Below, piece after piece: positions 25,559 through 35,379 of a DNA stretch of 64,000 nt. The stretch covers positions 1 through 64,000 of the forward strand of contig CAYQVB010000107.1 of NCBI GenBank assembly GCA_964420925.1, written 5' to 3'. The position numbers and the translations under genes are program-made. Positions within the stretch are counted from its first letter, which is position 1; each line of letters opens with the position of its first letter. Source of the stretch: JAJEAD01 sp964420925 (lineage in GTDB: Bacteria; Pseudomonadota; Gammaproteobacteria; HK1). Under the pieces are notes generated by a model that was given only the letters and a program-made list of their open reading frames with translations, was not told where the DNA came from and did no database searches.

Positions 25559-26449
25559 ATGTCCCTGACCACTTCCGGACCCGACACGGCAGCAGCGCCG
25601 CGGCGAGAAGCGCGCTTCGCGTGGCTGCATCAGCTCGTGACGAATCCCCTCGGCTGCACGGGCCTCGTCATGGTCATTCTGATCGTCGTCAGCGCCATCG
25701 GAGCGGACTGGATCGCACCCTACGACTACAAGGCGCTGGACGTGAAGGCCCGCTTTTCCGGTCCGACCATGGTCCACTTCTTCGGCACCGACAACCTCGG
25801 CCGCGACACCTTCAGCCGCACCCTCTACGGAGGCCGGGTCGCGCTCTCCGTCGCGCTGATCGCAGTCAGCCTGTCCCTGGTAATCGGAGTGCTGCTCGGG
25901 ATTCTGGCCGGCTACGGTCCCCGGCGCCTCGACAACTTCCTGCTGCTGATTTTCGACTCGGTGCGCTCCTTTCCCACCATCATGTTCGCGCTCGCCGTCA
26001 TCACGGTGGTGGGGCCGAGCATCAACACCGTCATTGGCGTCGTGGTCGTCACCAGCGTGCCCGGCTACGCGCGCATTGCCCGCACCCAGACCCTGGCGCT
26101 CAAGAACACCGAGTTCATCCTGGCGGAGCGGGCGCTTGGGGCAGGCACCGGGCGAGTGATGTTCTCCCACATCGTGCCGAACGTCATCGCCCCGTTGCTC
26201 ATCCTCGCCAGCATGGATATTCCGGTGGTCATCACCATCGAGGCCGGGCTCTCCTTTCTCGGACTCGGCGTGAAGCCCCCCACGCCTTCGTGGGGCTCGA
26301 TCCTGAGCGATGGCTACTCGTTCATCCGCGACACGCCCTGGATGGTGGTGGCGGGCGGCATTCCGCTGATCCTGACGACGCTCGGATTCACGTTCCTGGG
26401 CGAAGCGCTGCGCGACGTCTTCGACCCCAAGCTCAAGAAGGAAGGCTGA
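25559..26449 (+). CDS. Dipeptide/nickel-type ABC transporter permease, DppC-like
   Basis: The 296-residue protein has the DppC layout: an N-terminal cytoplasmic tail, a first membrane helix (LGCTGLVMVILIVVSAIGA), the family motif FFGTDNLGRDTFSRTLYGG and the EAA loop TQTLALKNTEFILAERALGAG, with five further membrane segments. ATG follows the DppB-like stop with no gap, and its own stop overlaps the ATPase ATG (TGATG). It pairs with the preceding permease. Confidence 0.93.
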   Translation: MSLTTSGPDTAAAPRREARFAWLHQLVTNPLGCTGLVMVILIVVSAIGADWIAPYDYKALDVKARFSGPTMVHFFGTDNLGRDTFSRTLYGGRVALSVALIAVSLSLVIGVLLGILAGYGPRRLDNFLLLIFDSVRSFPTIMFALAVITVVGPSINTVIGVVVVTSVPGYARIARTQTLALKNTEFILAERALGAGTGRVMFSHIVPNVIAPLLILASMDIPVVITIEAGLSFLGLGVKPPTPSWGSILSDGYSFIRDTPWMVVAGGIPLILTTLGFTFLGEALRDVFDPKLKKEG

Positions 26450-27429
26450 TGAGGCCCGGCCGTGAAAGCGTGCTCGAGGTGCGGGACCTTGCGGTCGAGT
26501 TCCGCACTCGGCGCGGCGTGGTGCGGGCGCTTCGCAACGTGGACCTCAGCGTGGCGCGGAACAAAGTGGTCGGCATCGTCGGCGAGTCGGGCTGCGGCAA
26601 GTCCACCCTCATCAACACGGTGCTGCGCCTTCTTGCTCCGAACGCCGCCGTTTCGAGCGGTTCGGTGCAGTTTCAGGGCGACGACGTGCTGCAAATGAGT
26701 GAAGACGCGCTGAACGGCCTGCGAGGCCAGATGGTGTCCGTGGTGTTCCAGGATCCCATGACCGCGCTCAACCCGGTCATCTCCATCGGCCGGCAGATGA
26801 CCGACATCCTCTACCGGGAGTCCGGATCGATGGCGGAAAAGCGGGCCCGGGCGACCGAAATGTTGCGACTGGTGGGGATTCCCGACGCGTCGCACCGCCT
26901 CGATGACTATCCGCACCAGTTCTCCGGCGGCATGCGCCAGCGGATATGCATCGCCATGGCGTTGATGATGAACCCCGCCCTGCTGATCGCGGACGAGCCG
27001 ACGACCGCCCTGGACGTGACCCTGGAAGCGCAGGTCATCCACCTGATACGTGAGCTCAGAAAACGCTTCGAGTGTTCCATTCTCTTCGTTTCGCACAACC
27101 TGGGGCTCATCGCCGAGCTCTGCGACGAGGTCGTGGTGATGTACGCGGGCGAGGTGGTGGAGCAGGGCGAGGTGCGCGACCTCTTCCACAACGCCCGCCA
27201 TCCCTACACGCGAATGCTGCTCGAATGCGATCCGGCTCGCATTCGCGAGGTGCGCCCGGAGCTGCCCACCATTCCCGGCACCGTGCCCGATCTCATCGAC
27301 CTTCCGCGCGGTTGCATCTTCTCGCCGCGTTGTCCGCACTCCTTTGACGAGTGCGCTCGCCACGCACCCGAGACCTACGCGGTGCACGCGCAGCACTCCG
27401 CGCGCTGCTTCCTGTTGCGCGATGGCTGA
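26449..27429 (+). CDS. Dipeptide-type ABC transporter ATPase, DppD-like
   Basis: The 326-residue protein has Walker A GESGCGKST, Q-loop VFQDPM, signature FSGGMRQR, Walker B LLIADEPTTALD and the switch His in FVSHN. The C-terminal oligopeptide-transporter domain contains GCIFSPRCPHSFDEC, with a fourth Cys near the end, the Cys set that in DppD binds a [4Fe-4S] cluster. It powers import with the partner ATPase. Start and stop overlap both neighbours (1 and 8 bp). Confidence 0.93.
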   Translation: MRPGRESVLEVRDLAVEFRTRRGVVRALRNVDLSVARNKVVGIVGESGCGKSTLINTVLRLLAPNAAVSSGSVQFQGDDVLQMSEDALNGLRGQMVSVVFQDPMTALNPVISIGRQMTDILYRESGSMAEKRARATEMLRLVGIPDASHRLDDYPHQFSGGMRQRICIAMALMMNPALLIADEPTTALDVTLEAQVIHLIRELRKRFECSILFVSHNLGLIAELCDEVVVMYAGEVVEQGEVRDLFHNARHPYTRMLLECDPARIREVRPELPTIPGTVPDLIDLPRGCIFSPRCPHSFDECARHAPETYAVHAQHSARCFLLRDG

Positions 27430-28414
27430 CTCGATTCTCAACGTAGAGCAGGTGCGGGTGCGCTTTCGCACCATCGGAGCCGTCCGCGCGTGGGTCTCGA
27501 AGGAAAGCACGCCGTTCATCGACGCGGTCATGAACGTGAGCTTCTCCCTCGGAGCGGGCGAAACCCTGGGCCTGGTCGGGGAGTCCGGCTCGGGAAAGAC
27601 CACGCTCGGGCGGGCGATCATCGGCCTCGTGGACGCCCATTCCGGCAGCATCACCTTCGAAGGCCGGGAGTTGATCGGGCTCTCCTCGGGCGACTACAAG
27701 GCGGTGCGCCGGGAAGTGGGCATGATGTTCCAGGACCCGGTGGCGAGCTTGAGCCCGCGCAAGACGGTGCGCAGCCTCATCGTCGAGCCCTTCAAGATTC
27801 ACGGACTGAAAGGCCGGGATCACGAACGCGAGGCCGAGCGCCTGCTCGAGATGGTGGGCCTGAACAGCGGGTACAAGGGCGCCTACCCCCACCAGCTCTC
27901 CGGTGGCCAGGCGCGGAGGGTGGGGGTGGCGAGGGCGCTGGCGCTGAATCCCAAGGTAATCATCGCCGACGAACCCACCGCCGGCCTGGACGTGTCCGTG
28001 CAGGGCGAGATCCTGAACCTGATGAGAGGGTTGCAGTCGAAGCTCGGCTTGAGCTACCTGGTGATCACCCACAATCTGCCGGTGGTCCGGCACTTGAGCG
28101 ATCGCCTCGCCATCATGTACCTGGGGCGCTTCGTCGAGATGGGAGACACCGCCTCGGTTTTCGCCCGACCCGCGCACCCCTACACCCTGGGCCTGCTCGC
28201 GGCGGTGCCGGAGCCGGACCCCGACCGCAGGCGCGAGAAGCTGGAGCTCGAAGGCGAGATTCCCTCGCTGCGGAGACGCCCCTCCGGCTGCGAGTTCCAT
28301 ACCCGCTGTCCCTTCGCCCGGGACAAGTGCAAGACCGAAGCGCCGGACTACCGGGAGATCGAGCCCGGGCGCTTCGCGAGCTGCCACTTTCCTTTTCCCG
28401 AGGCGCAGTATTGA
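27422..28414 (+). CDS. Dipeptide-type ABC transporter ATPase, DppF-like
   Basis: The 330-residue protein has Walker A GESGSGKTT, Q-loop MFQDPV, signature LSGGQARR, Walker B IIADEPTAGLD and switch His in VITHN, and the C-terminal Cys-containing GCEFHTRCPFARDKC domain. It is the second ATPase of the importer. ATG lies 8 bp inside the preceding gene. The signature LSGGQARR is slightly unlike the usual LSGGQRQR, without clear consequence. Confidence 0.93.
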   Translation: MADSILNVEQVRVRFRTIGAVRAWVSKESTPFIDAVMNVSFSLGAGETLGLVGESGSGKTTLGRAIIGLVDAHSGSITFEGRELIGLSSGDYKAVRREVGMMFQDPVASLSPRKTVRSLIVEPFKIHGLKGRDHEREAERLLEMVGLNSGYKGAYPHQLSGGQARRVGVARALALNPKVIIADEPTAGLDVSVQGEILNLMRGLQSKLGLSYLVITHNLPVVRHLSDRLAIMYLGRFVEMGDTASVFARPAHPYTLGLLAAVPEPDPDRRREKLELEGEIPSLRRRPSGCEFHTRCPFARDKCKTEAPDYREIEPGRFASCHFPFPEAQY

Positions 28415-28481
28415 ATTGATGCGTCACCCGCCATCCGAAAGGATGGCTCCCTCCCAACGACCTGCACGAGGAAAAAGTGTC

Positions 28482-30062
28482 ATGAACCTACCGAAGCTCG
28501 ACCGCCGCAGCATGTTGAAGTCCATGGCCGGGGTAAGCGCCGCCGGCATGTTCGGTGCCTTGATGGACCCCAACAGCGCCTGGGCCCAGTCCGGCCGTGC
28601 CGTCCGCGTGCGCTGCAACCGCGCCATTCTCTCCACCGATCCCGGCTACATGATCGGCGGCTTCGAGATGGTGCTGCAGTACGCCTGCCTCGCCCGTCTC
28701 GCGAAGTACACCAACAGCTCGGACACCTGGGACTGGGAGCCGAGCGAGTTCGTCACCTCCGTGGAGCAGACGGATGACATGACCATCTCATTCGAGCTCA
28801 AGCCCGGCATCATGTGGTACGACGGCACCACCCACGAAGCGATCGGCGAGCTGGATGCGGAGGACGTCAAGTACTCGCTGGAGCGTATGAAAGTGTCCGA
28901 ATGGAAGGACAAGGCAGTGGCGCTCGACCACGTGGAGGTCACCGGCACTCACTCCGGCGTCATCCGGCTCAACCAGCCCTTCGCTCCGGTGTGGCTCACC
29001 TGGCTCTGCGACGGGACCGGCGCGGTGCTCTCGAAGAAGGCGGTCGAAATGGCCGGCGGCAAGTACGACGGCATGTTCAACTTCTACTGCGGCCCCTATC
29101 GGATCGCCGAGTGGGTGCAGAAGCAGAGCTTCACCCTGGAGCCGAATCCGAACTGGACGGGGACGCCACCAGGGATCGCCGACGTCCAGTTCATCATCAT
29201 CGACGACGACAAGACCGCCGAGCTCGCCTTCGAGGCGGACGAGATCGACATCACCCACATCGCGGCGGAATCGATTCCCCGCCTGACGGAGACCCCGCCC
29301 CGGGGTGGGGTAGTCAAGCAATATGCCGGTACCCAGTGGTACTGGATGGGCATGAACACCGATCACGCCAACCTGCAGGACATCAGGGTCCGGCAGGCGA
29401 TACAGCACGCGGTCGATGTCGAAGCGGTCCGGCACGGGGCCTTCGGCGGGGTGGGCACCCGCGCCCACGGCATCGTGCCGCCCGGTTTGATCGGGCATCG
29501 CACCGAGGGGAAGTTCATGAGCCCCGATCCCGACGCGGCGCGCGAGCTGGTCGCCGCCGCCGGCGCGGAGGGCCGAAAGCTCACCCTCAAGACGATCAAC
29601 CAGGCCGACCGCATCGCCGCCTGCACCATCATCCAGGCGAACCTCGCCGAGGTGGGCCTCGAGGTCGAGGTGGTGCCGATGGATGCGGGACCCTTCTGGA
29701 ATCTCGGCCTCGAGACCGAGGGCGACGACTGGAAGGACCTGGAGCTGTGGCTGATGTCCTACCTGGATTCACCCGATCCGAGCCAGATGACGCAGTGGTA
29801 CGTCTCCGAGCAGGTCGGGGTATGGAACTGGGAACGCTGGACCGACCCGGAGTTCGACGAGCTCGCCGCCAAGGGTCTCGGAGAAGGCGATCCCGACAAG
29901 CGCCATCAGATTTACGTGCGGATGCAGGAGATCATGGAAGACACCGGCGCCTACGTGTTCCTGAACTTCCCGCCCCGGGGGGTCGTGTTCCGGGAGGGCC
30001 TGGAACCGGTGATCACGCCGAACGGCTACATCTTCCAGATGCAGCACTTCAACTGGACCTGA
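28482..30062 (+). CDS. ABC transporter substrate-binding protein, peptide/nickel family, Tat signal
   Basis: The 526-residue protein is a family-5 periplasmic solute-binding protein. Residues 7-36 form a twin-arginine signal (DRRSMLKSMAGVSAAGMFGA, cleavage near AWAQ), which suggests it folds before export. Family marks are ELDAEDVKYSLERM, GPYRIAEWVQKQSFTLEPNPNW near residue 210, and QDIRVRQAIQHAVD. It hands the solute to the permease pair. GAGGAAA precedes the ATG. The true ligand may be a peptide, amide or opine; it cannot be read from sequence. A 13-bp-stem hairpin follows the gene. Confidence 0.92.
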   Translation: MNLPKLDRRSMLKSMAGVSAAGMFGALMDPNSAWAQSGRAVRVRCNRAILSTDPGYMIGGFEMVLQYACLARLAKYTNSSDTWDWEPSEFVTSVEQTDDMTISFELKPGIMWYDGTTHEAIGELDAEDVKYSLERMKVSEWKDKAVALDHVEVTGTHSGVIRLNQPFAPVWLTWLCDGTGAVLSKKAVEMAGGKYDGMFNFYCGPYRIAEWVQKQSFTLEPNPNWTGTPPGIADVQFIIIDDDKTAELAFEADEIDITHIAAESIPRLTETPPRGGVVKQYAGTQWYWMGMNTDHANLQDIRVRQAIQHAVDVEAVRHGAFGGVGTRAHGIVPPGLIGHRTEGKFMSPDPDAARELVAAAGAEGRKLTLKTINQADRIAACTIIQANLAEVGLEVEVVPMDAGPFWNLGLETEGDDWKDLELWLMSYLDSPDPSQMTQWYVSEQVGVWNWERWTDPEFDELAAKGLGEGDPDKRHQIYVRMQEIMEDTGAYVFLNFPPRGVVFREGLEPVITPNGYIFQMQHFNWT

Positions 30063-30081
30063 CCTGACGCCAAGCACCTTC

Positions 30082-30113
30082 GAGGGACGCCGGCCGGAAC
30101 GCCGGCGTCCCTC
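30082..30113. terminator. Hairpin between convergent operons
   Basis: GAGGGACGCCGGC (30082-30094) and GCCGGCGTCCCTC (30101-30113) form a perfect 13-bp stem with a 6-base loop, 19 bp after the substrate-binding-protein stop and 49 bp before the stop of the convergent enolase-family gene. No U-tract follows, so it may serve both strands as a structure-dependent or transcript-protecting terminator. Confidence 0.65.
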
Positions 30114-30162
30114 CCTGACCGCAATACTCCGCCGACTTCCTGCTGCGGATGCCGCGGACCCG

Positions 30163-31266
30163 TTACCCGTACGTTCGCATCGGCTCGCCCAGAACCGACA
30201 GGTCCGGCTCGACGCCCAGCCCCGGCTTCTCGTTCGCATCCAGATATCCGTCGATGACACGAGGAGCCTCGTCGTCGTAGCGCATGTTCGAGAAGTAGGA
30301 GGACACGTACGTCGCGGCGAATGTCGCCTCCGGCGTCGATACCGCCATGTGCGCCTGCGCGGCCGCGGAGAGGTCGGCCCCCCAGGCGTCGTCGACGGTC
30401 ATGAACTTGCCCGCCGCCGTGCAGACGTCTCGAATGAGGCGCATGCCGGTGATACCGCCCACGCGGGTGATCTTGCAGCCGATCCCCTCGAAGCAGTCGT
30501 CGGCGAGCCCCCGCAGCAGCACCCCGATGTCCGTCATGCACTCGTCGAGGATCATGGGCTGGCGCACCTGGCGGCGGATGGAGAGGCACTCGGCATAGGT
30601 CAGGCAGGGCTGCTCGATGTAGTAGTCGACGTCTTCGGTCAGTCTGAGGATGCGCAGCGCCTCGTGGGTCTTCCAGGCCTTGTTGGCGTCGACCACCAGG
30701 GTTTCGCCCGGCCGGATGCATTCGCCCGCTTTGCGTATCCGAGCGATGTCCAGATCGAATTCGCTCCCGCGTCCCGCCTTGACCTGGAAGTGGCGAAAGC
30801 CCTCATCGCGGTACTGCGAGATGCGTCGCTCGACGGTCTCGGGTGGACCCATCTCGATCTCCGGATAGGCACGGGCCTTCGCCAGCATGCGTCCGCCGAT
30901 CAGGTGGTACAGGGGCCGGTCGTAGGCCTTGCCGACGATGTCCCAGCAGGCGATGTCGAAGGCGGACTTCGCGTACTCGCCGCCCATCAACCAACGGTTC
31001 ATCGTCGCGTTGATGCGATCGGTCTGGGTCGGATCCTCTCCGATCAGTCCCGGCGCCATCTCCTCGATCGCCGCACGCACCCCGAGGGCGTGCTCGGGCT
31101 GGTAGGTCGAAGCGATGGGGCAGACTTCGCCCCATCCGACGAGCCCGGAGTCCGTTTCCAGCCGGACGATGGTGTCGTCGAGCGACTCGTAGGTCCGGTT
31201 GGGGTATCGCTTCGGCTTCTCGAGCGGAATGTCCAACTGAAACACGTCGATCCGCGATATCTTCAT
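30163..31266 (-). CDS. Enolase-superfamily enzyme (proline-betaine/hydroxyproline racemase-dehydratase-like)
   Basis: The 367-residue protein is in the mandelate racemase/muconate lactonizing group. Metal ligands are Asp193, Glu218 and Asp241 and the acid/base lysines are Lys163 and Lys265. The stretch DSGLVGWGEVCPIASTYQPE and the VDDAWGADLSAAA block closely recall hydroxyproline-betaine 2-epimerase (HpbD) and cis-3-hydroxyproline dehydratase, as I remember them, with the same residue numbering. It would abstract the alpha proton of an amino-acid-like carboxylate. GGAGG precedes the ATG. It is 197 bp downstream of hyuA on the same strand. Exact substrate is uncertain. Confidence 0.85.
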   Translation of the reverse strand: MKISRIDVFQLDIPLEKPKRYPNRTYESLDDTIVRLETDSGLVGWGEVCPIASTYQPEHALGVRAAIEEMAPGLIGEDPTQTDRINATMNRWLMGGEYAKSAFDIACWDIVGKAYDRPLYHLIGGRMLAKARAYPEIEMGPPETVERRISQYRDEGFRHFQVKAGRGSEFDLDIARIRKAGECIRPGETLVVDANKAWKTHEALRILRLTEDVDYYIEQPCLTYAECLSIRRQVRQPMILDECMTDIGVLLRGLADDCFEGIGCKITRVGGITGMRLIRDVCTAAGKFMTVDDAWGADLSAAAQAHMAVSTPEATFAATYVSSYFSNMRYDDEAPRVIDGYLDANEKPGLGVEPDLSVLGEPMRTYG

Positions 31267-31463
31267 CTCACGCCTCCGAGACCAGTTTGCCGCTCTCTCG
31301 TATCCGATCGCCTGTGATCGTCGCTGCGCTCGCCGCGGGGCCAATGGACGAATTCGATGACCCGGCACACAGTATGGGACGGAAGCGCGACCGTGTCGCG
31401 CACGGGTACGCAGGCGGGAAGGCGCGAGCTTCGTGCCGGCTGCGACGGGCGGAGGAAGTGCGC

Positions 31464-33515
31464 TCAGTCGGAGCGGATGATCAGTGATTCTGACTCCGAA
31501 GCGGTGATGGACGACTCGGGATCGACCACGATGGTGGTCAACGGCGTCTCGACGATGACCGGTCCTTGCCGCAGGTAGCCGGGTGCCAGCGCGGAGGCGC
31601 CAACTACATCGACTTCGCGTGTCCCCTTGCCGGGAAAGCGTACCCGGCGCTTGAGCGTCGGGCGCGCCGCGTCGCGAGTGGCGAGCTTCGCCGGCGTCGC
31701 CGGGCGCGGCAAAGTGGCGAGCGCCTGCCAGGTGATGAAGGCCACTTCCGAGCCCGGGTCCCGGTGGTGGTAGTGGCGCTCGTGCTCGACGTGAAAGAGC
31801 GCCGTGAGCGCGTCGCAGGACCGGTGTCGATCGGGATGGAACGGGACTTCGATTTCCCAGCTCTGGTTGTGGTACTTCGCGACTACCGAAAACTCGATCC
31901 GCAGGTCCCCTGGAGCAACCTGGAGCTCGCGGGCGAAGCGGGCGCACTGCGCCTCCAGATCCGCGGCTACTTCGTTGACGAGCGTCTCGCTCACCTCTTC
32001 CCCGAGTACGGGACGGGTCAGGGAGAAGCGCTGACTGATATCCGAAAGCAAGCCTCCCGAGGCGCAGTTCACCGCGGCGGTCGGTGGAAACAGGATCGAT
32101 CCGCAACCGAGCCTTCTCGCGAGCGCCCAGGCCGCGATTCCCGCGGAGCCGCCGGTGGCGACGAGCCAGGCGCCCCGAGGATCGATGCCCTGCTCTACGC
32201 TCATCTCACTGATCGCGGCCGCGCACTCTTCCAGAAACACTTCGAAGATCGCTTCCGCCGCGCGTTCGACCCCGATACCGAGCGGTTCCGCCACCGCTCT
32301 CGAGACGGCGTCTTCGGCCAGGGCGCGGCTCTCGTCCTGGGCGATGTCGACGAAGCGGCTCAAGTCCTGAAATCCGAGTATCACCGAGGCATCGGTGAGC
32401 GTGGCATCGCGGCCGCCGCGGCCGTAACACGCGGGGCCGGGACGGGCCCCCGCACTCTGCGGCCCGACACGCAACAGCCGTCCTTCCTCCAGCCGGGCGA
32501 TGCTTCCCCCGCCGGCGCCGACGCTGCGGACGTCCACCGCAGGAAAACCGGTCATGTGGCCGAGATAGGGCCGGCCGATCCAGGTTTCCTGGGAGCGCGC
32601 CGCACGTCGCTCGCGGAGAAGGCTGACATCGAACGTGGTGCCGCCCGCGTCAATCAGAATCGCGAGGGGAGCGTCGGCCCGCTCCTCCGCAAGAGCCCAC
32701 GCCGCCGCTACCGGCCCCAGCGCCGGCCCGGAACGGACCTGATGGATGGGTGAAATGCGTTCCGCCGGCAGGATCGTGCCCTCGGAGGTGCCGAGCCACA
32801 GCTCGCCGTCGAAACCGTTCTCGCGCAATGCGTTTTGCATGTGGTCGACGTACTCGCCGACGAGAGGCTTCAGGGCCGCATCGATGCAGGTCGAACTCGC
32901 GCGTCGATACTCGCGTATGCAGGGATTGACTCGATGGGAGAGTGAGACCACGAGTTCGGGTGCGTGCCGCGCGAGCAGGGATTCGACTCGCAGTTCATGG
33001 CGGGGGTTGGCAATGGACCACAGGAAGCACACCGCTGCCGCTTCGATGTCCTCCTCGACCAGCCGGTGCGCCACTTCAACCACTCGCGACGTATCGAGCT
33101 CACGCACCACGCAGCCGCCAAAGTCGATGCGCTCCGGAATCTCGAAAGTGAGCGCGCGTTCGACAAAGGGCTCGGGGTTGGGAATGCCGTGATCGAAGAG
33201 CGGCAAACCGAACCTCCCTGCTTCGCGCAGCACCATGATGTCGCGATGTCCCTCGGTCACGAGGAGCGCGGTCCTGGCGACGTTTCCGGTGAGCAGTGCG
33301 TTCGTCGCCACCGTGGTGCCGTGAACGATCGCCGACAGCTTGCCGAGCAGCGCGGAGAGTGAGCACCTCTGCGCGGCCGATATCTCCTTGAGCCCATGTA
33401 GTACGCCGGCAACCAGATCATCGGGAATGGTTGGGTACTTGTAAGCAAATCGCCGGCCTTCGCTCTCCAGCACGAAATCGGTGCAGGTACCGCCGATGTC
33501 GATGGCTGCTTTCAT
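31464..33515 (-). CDS. hyuA: Hydantoinase/oxoprolinase subunit A (HyuA)
   Basis: The 683-residue protein starts AAIDIGGTCTDFVLE, the ATP-binding opening of HyuA, with VHGTTVATNALL near residue 65, VRSGPALGPVAAAWA, IDAGGTTFDVSL and ARPGPACYGRGG. HyuA and HyuB together open hydantoins, 5-oxoproline or N-methylhydantoin with ATP hydrolysis. Its ATG overlaps the hyuB stop (ATGA, 4 bp), so they are translated together as expected of a two-subunit enzyme. Related subunits also make acetone carboxylase and acetophenone carboxylase, but these have a third subunit that is absent here. Confidence 0.9.
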   Translation of the reverse strand: MKAAIDIGGTCTDFVLESEGRRFAYKYPTIPDDLVAGVLHGLKEISAAQRCSLSALLGKLSAIVHGTTVATNALLTGNVARTALLVTEGHRDIMVLREAGRFGLPLFDHGIPNPEPFVERALTFEIPERIDFGGCVVRELDTSRVVEVAHRLVEEDIEAAAVCFLWSIANPRHELRVESLLARHAPELVVSLSHRVNPCIREYRRASSTCIDAALKPLVGEYVDHMQNALRENGFDGELWLGTSEGTILPAERISPIHQVRSGPALGPVAAAWALAEERADAPLAILIDAGGTTFDVSLLRERRAARSQETWIGRPYLGHMTGFPAVDVRSVGAGGGSIARLEEGRLLRVGPQSAGARPGPACYGRGGRDATLTDASVILGFQDLSRFVDIAQDESRALAEDAVSRAVAEPLGIGVERAAEAIFEVFLEECAAAISEMSVEQGIDPRGAWLVATGGSAGIAAWALARRLGCGSILFPPTAAVNCASGGLLSDISQRFSLTRPVLGEEVSETLVNEVAADLEAQCARFARELQVAPGDLRIEFSVVAKYHNQSWEIEVPFHPDRHRSCDALTALFHVEHERHYHHRDPGSEVAFITWQALATLPRPATPAKLATRDAARPTLKRRVRFPGKGTREVDVVGASALAPGYLRQGPVIVETPLTTIVVDPESSITASESESLIIRSD

Positions 33516-35278
33516 TTCGACGGGACTGCTTCGTGAATCCGCCGCAGCTTCGCGGTCTCCTCGGGTGCGAGCTCTCCGTGTTCGTTGCAGACGACCGCAT
33601 ACACCTCGCGGGCGCGCTCGGGGGAGATGAGGCCGGCGCGGACGTCTGCGCAGACCGCATCGGCCGGTCGGAGTGTCGGATCGCCGAATCCTCCTCCTCC
33701 GCTGGTGTGAGCGATGATCCGCTCGCCCGCTTCCACCACGAGATCTCCGATACCGGGCAGCGCGCTGGTCGATCCATCCCTGCGGCGAATCCACTGCCGG
33801 GCCGGTGCGGCGTCGCCTCCTCCGTCGACGCCCCGGGCCGGGTTGATGACCCCGTCACAGGCATAGTGCATGCGCATCGCGCCGGCGATCGCCTGGTAGA
33901 CGACGCGGCAGCAAGGGGTTCCACGGTATCTGCCCGCCCCTTCGGAGTCGGGAAGCAGCATGCGCTCCTCGACCCGCAATGGATAGTTCACTTCGTCGAC
34001 TTCGACGCTGTCCATCGTCCACATGCCGGCCGAGCACGCGTTTCCCAGGGTCAGCCATCCGTCGCCGTGGGGCGACGCGCCGCCGGCGGTCCCCGCGAGC
34101 GCCAGTTGGTTGATGTACGGCCTGTCGCCGTGCCTTCGATCGTGACCGGATATGACTGCGCCGGCGGGACCTTCGATCGCGCCGCTCTCGGCCATGCCCA
34201 GACCTTCGTCGATGGCGGCCATGGCCTTGTGCACCGCGTTCGCCACCCGGTCGGCGAGATTGGTCGTCGCGATCGAACAGCTCGTGGTCTCGTTCGGTAT
34301 ACCGACGATGCAATTCTTCCGGAGTCGCACCTCCACCCGGCTCGTGCTCGCGGAGTTGGCCGGCAGGTCCCTTCCCAGGCTGTTGAACACCCCTATCAAT
34401 GCGGCCGAGCGGGCGGTGGCCTCGCTCATGTTCAGTCCGCAGGGCAGACAATCGGGGTTGTTTCGCAGGTCCACCACGATGCGCTCCCGATCGGGGATGA
34501 TCTCGACCTCGGCCCGCACTTCGACGCCGCTTTCCGGGGTGCCGGGAAAAGGGTCGTGACGGGACGTCCCGACCGCCTTGCCCTGGGGCAAGGAACGGAT
34601 CGCGCGTCGCACCGCCCTTTCCGAGTAGTCGAGCCACTCGCTCGCAAAGCGATCGAGAACATCCCATCCGAACTCCTTGCCGAGGGTCTCGATCTCCCGC
34701 TCGCCGCTTCGCGCCGCACCGATCAGGGCCAGGAGGTCGCCGTGCCACTGCTCGGGCGCACGGATGCGCATTCTTCCGATGCGCACGATGTCGGCCTGCA
34801 TTTCGTAGCGCTTCTGGATTCGAGTCGCCGCGAATATCAGCGCGCCTTCTTCGTAGAGGTCCCGGGCACCGGCCATGTAGGTGGTGGGCTTGGAGTTCCC
34901 GATATCCGCCTGGTGGGCCTTGGCGAGAACGGTGAAGCGGTGAGCGCCGCTCGAATCCACCACGGGAACCAGCACGCTCAGGTCCGCGGCGTGGGTGCAT
35001 CCGTGATAGGGAGAGTTGTGAAGAAAGGCGTCACCCCGTTCCAGCTCGGGGTGGAACTGCGTCATGGTCCTGGCCATGAGATCGGCGCCCGAAAAGACGT
35101 GGATGGGGATCGTCTGCGCCGCCGACAGCAGTTCGTGCCGGCCACTCAGGATGCAACAGGAGCAGTCGTGTCCGCTCGCAATGACGCCGGAGCGCGACGC
35201 GCGCACGAGGGCATGCTGCATGGTCCGGGCCACGGTGTCGAAACGCCGGGCGAGCACTGAGAAAGTGACTGGATCCAA
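33512..35278 (-). CDS. hyuB: Hydantoinase/oxoprolinase subunit B (HyuB)
   Basis: The 588-residue protein begins DPVTFSVLARRFDTVARTMQ, the standard HyuB opening, and contains GHDCSCCILSG, HNSPYHGCTHAADL and NPDCLPCGLNMS in the expected order, with a Gly-rich ending AHTSGGGGFGDP. The TTG at 35278 is chosen because it gives exactly this opening; GGGAG and AGG lie upstream. It is the first gene of the hyuB-hyuA pair. The Cys-rich loop near residue 40 may be metal-linked. Substrate uncertain as for HyuA. Confidence 0.9.
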   Translation of the reverse strand: MDPVTFSVLARRFDTVARTMQHALVRASRSGVIASGHDCSCCILSGRHELLSAAQTIPIHVFSGADLMARTMTQFHPELERGDAFLHNSPYHGCTHAADLSVLVPVVDSSGAHRFTVLAKAHQADIGNSKPTTYMAGARDLYEEGALIFAATRIQKRYEMQADIVRIGRMRIRAPEQWHGDLLALIGAARSGEREIETLGKEFGWDVLDRFASEWLDYSERAVRRAIRSLPQGKAVGTSRHDPFPGTPESGVEVRAEVEIIPDRERIVVDLRNNPDCLPCGLNMSEATARSAALIGVFNSLGRDLPANSASTSRVEVRLRKNCIVGIPNETTSCSIATTNLADRVANAVHKAMAAIDEGLGMAESGAIEGPAGAVISGHDRRHGDRPYINQLALAGTAGGASPHGDGWLTLGNACSAGMWTMDSVEVDEVNYPLRVEERMLLPDSEGAGRYRGTPCCRVVYQAIAGAMRMHYACDGVINPARGVDGGGDAAPARQWIRRRDGSTSALPGIGDLVVEAGERIIAHTSGGGGFGDPTLRPADAVCADVRAGLISPERAREVYAVVCNEHGELAPEETAKLRRIHEAVPSK

Positions 35279-35379
35279 TTTGCCTGGCTCCCTTGCTGGG
35301 CGGTGGACTCTAACGACAGCTTGCGAAGCCGGTTCTCAGCACTTCGGGAGTGGAAGCCGGGCGGCTTGATGCAAGGCGC

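Noticed and set aside
24311..26170. Long antisense open frame of 619 codons opposite the ABC permease genes
   Set aside because: It lies opposite clear permease genes, is rich in His, Asp and Arg as expected of antisense reading in GC-rich DNA, and has no family motif.
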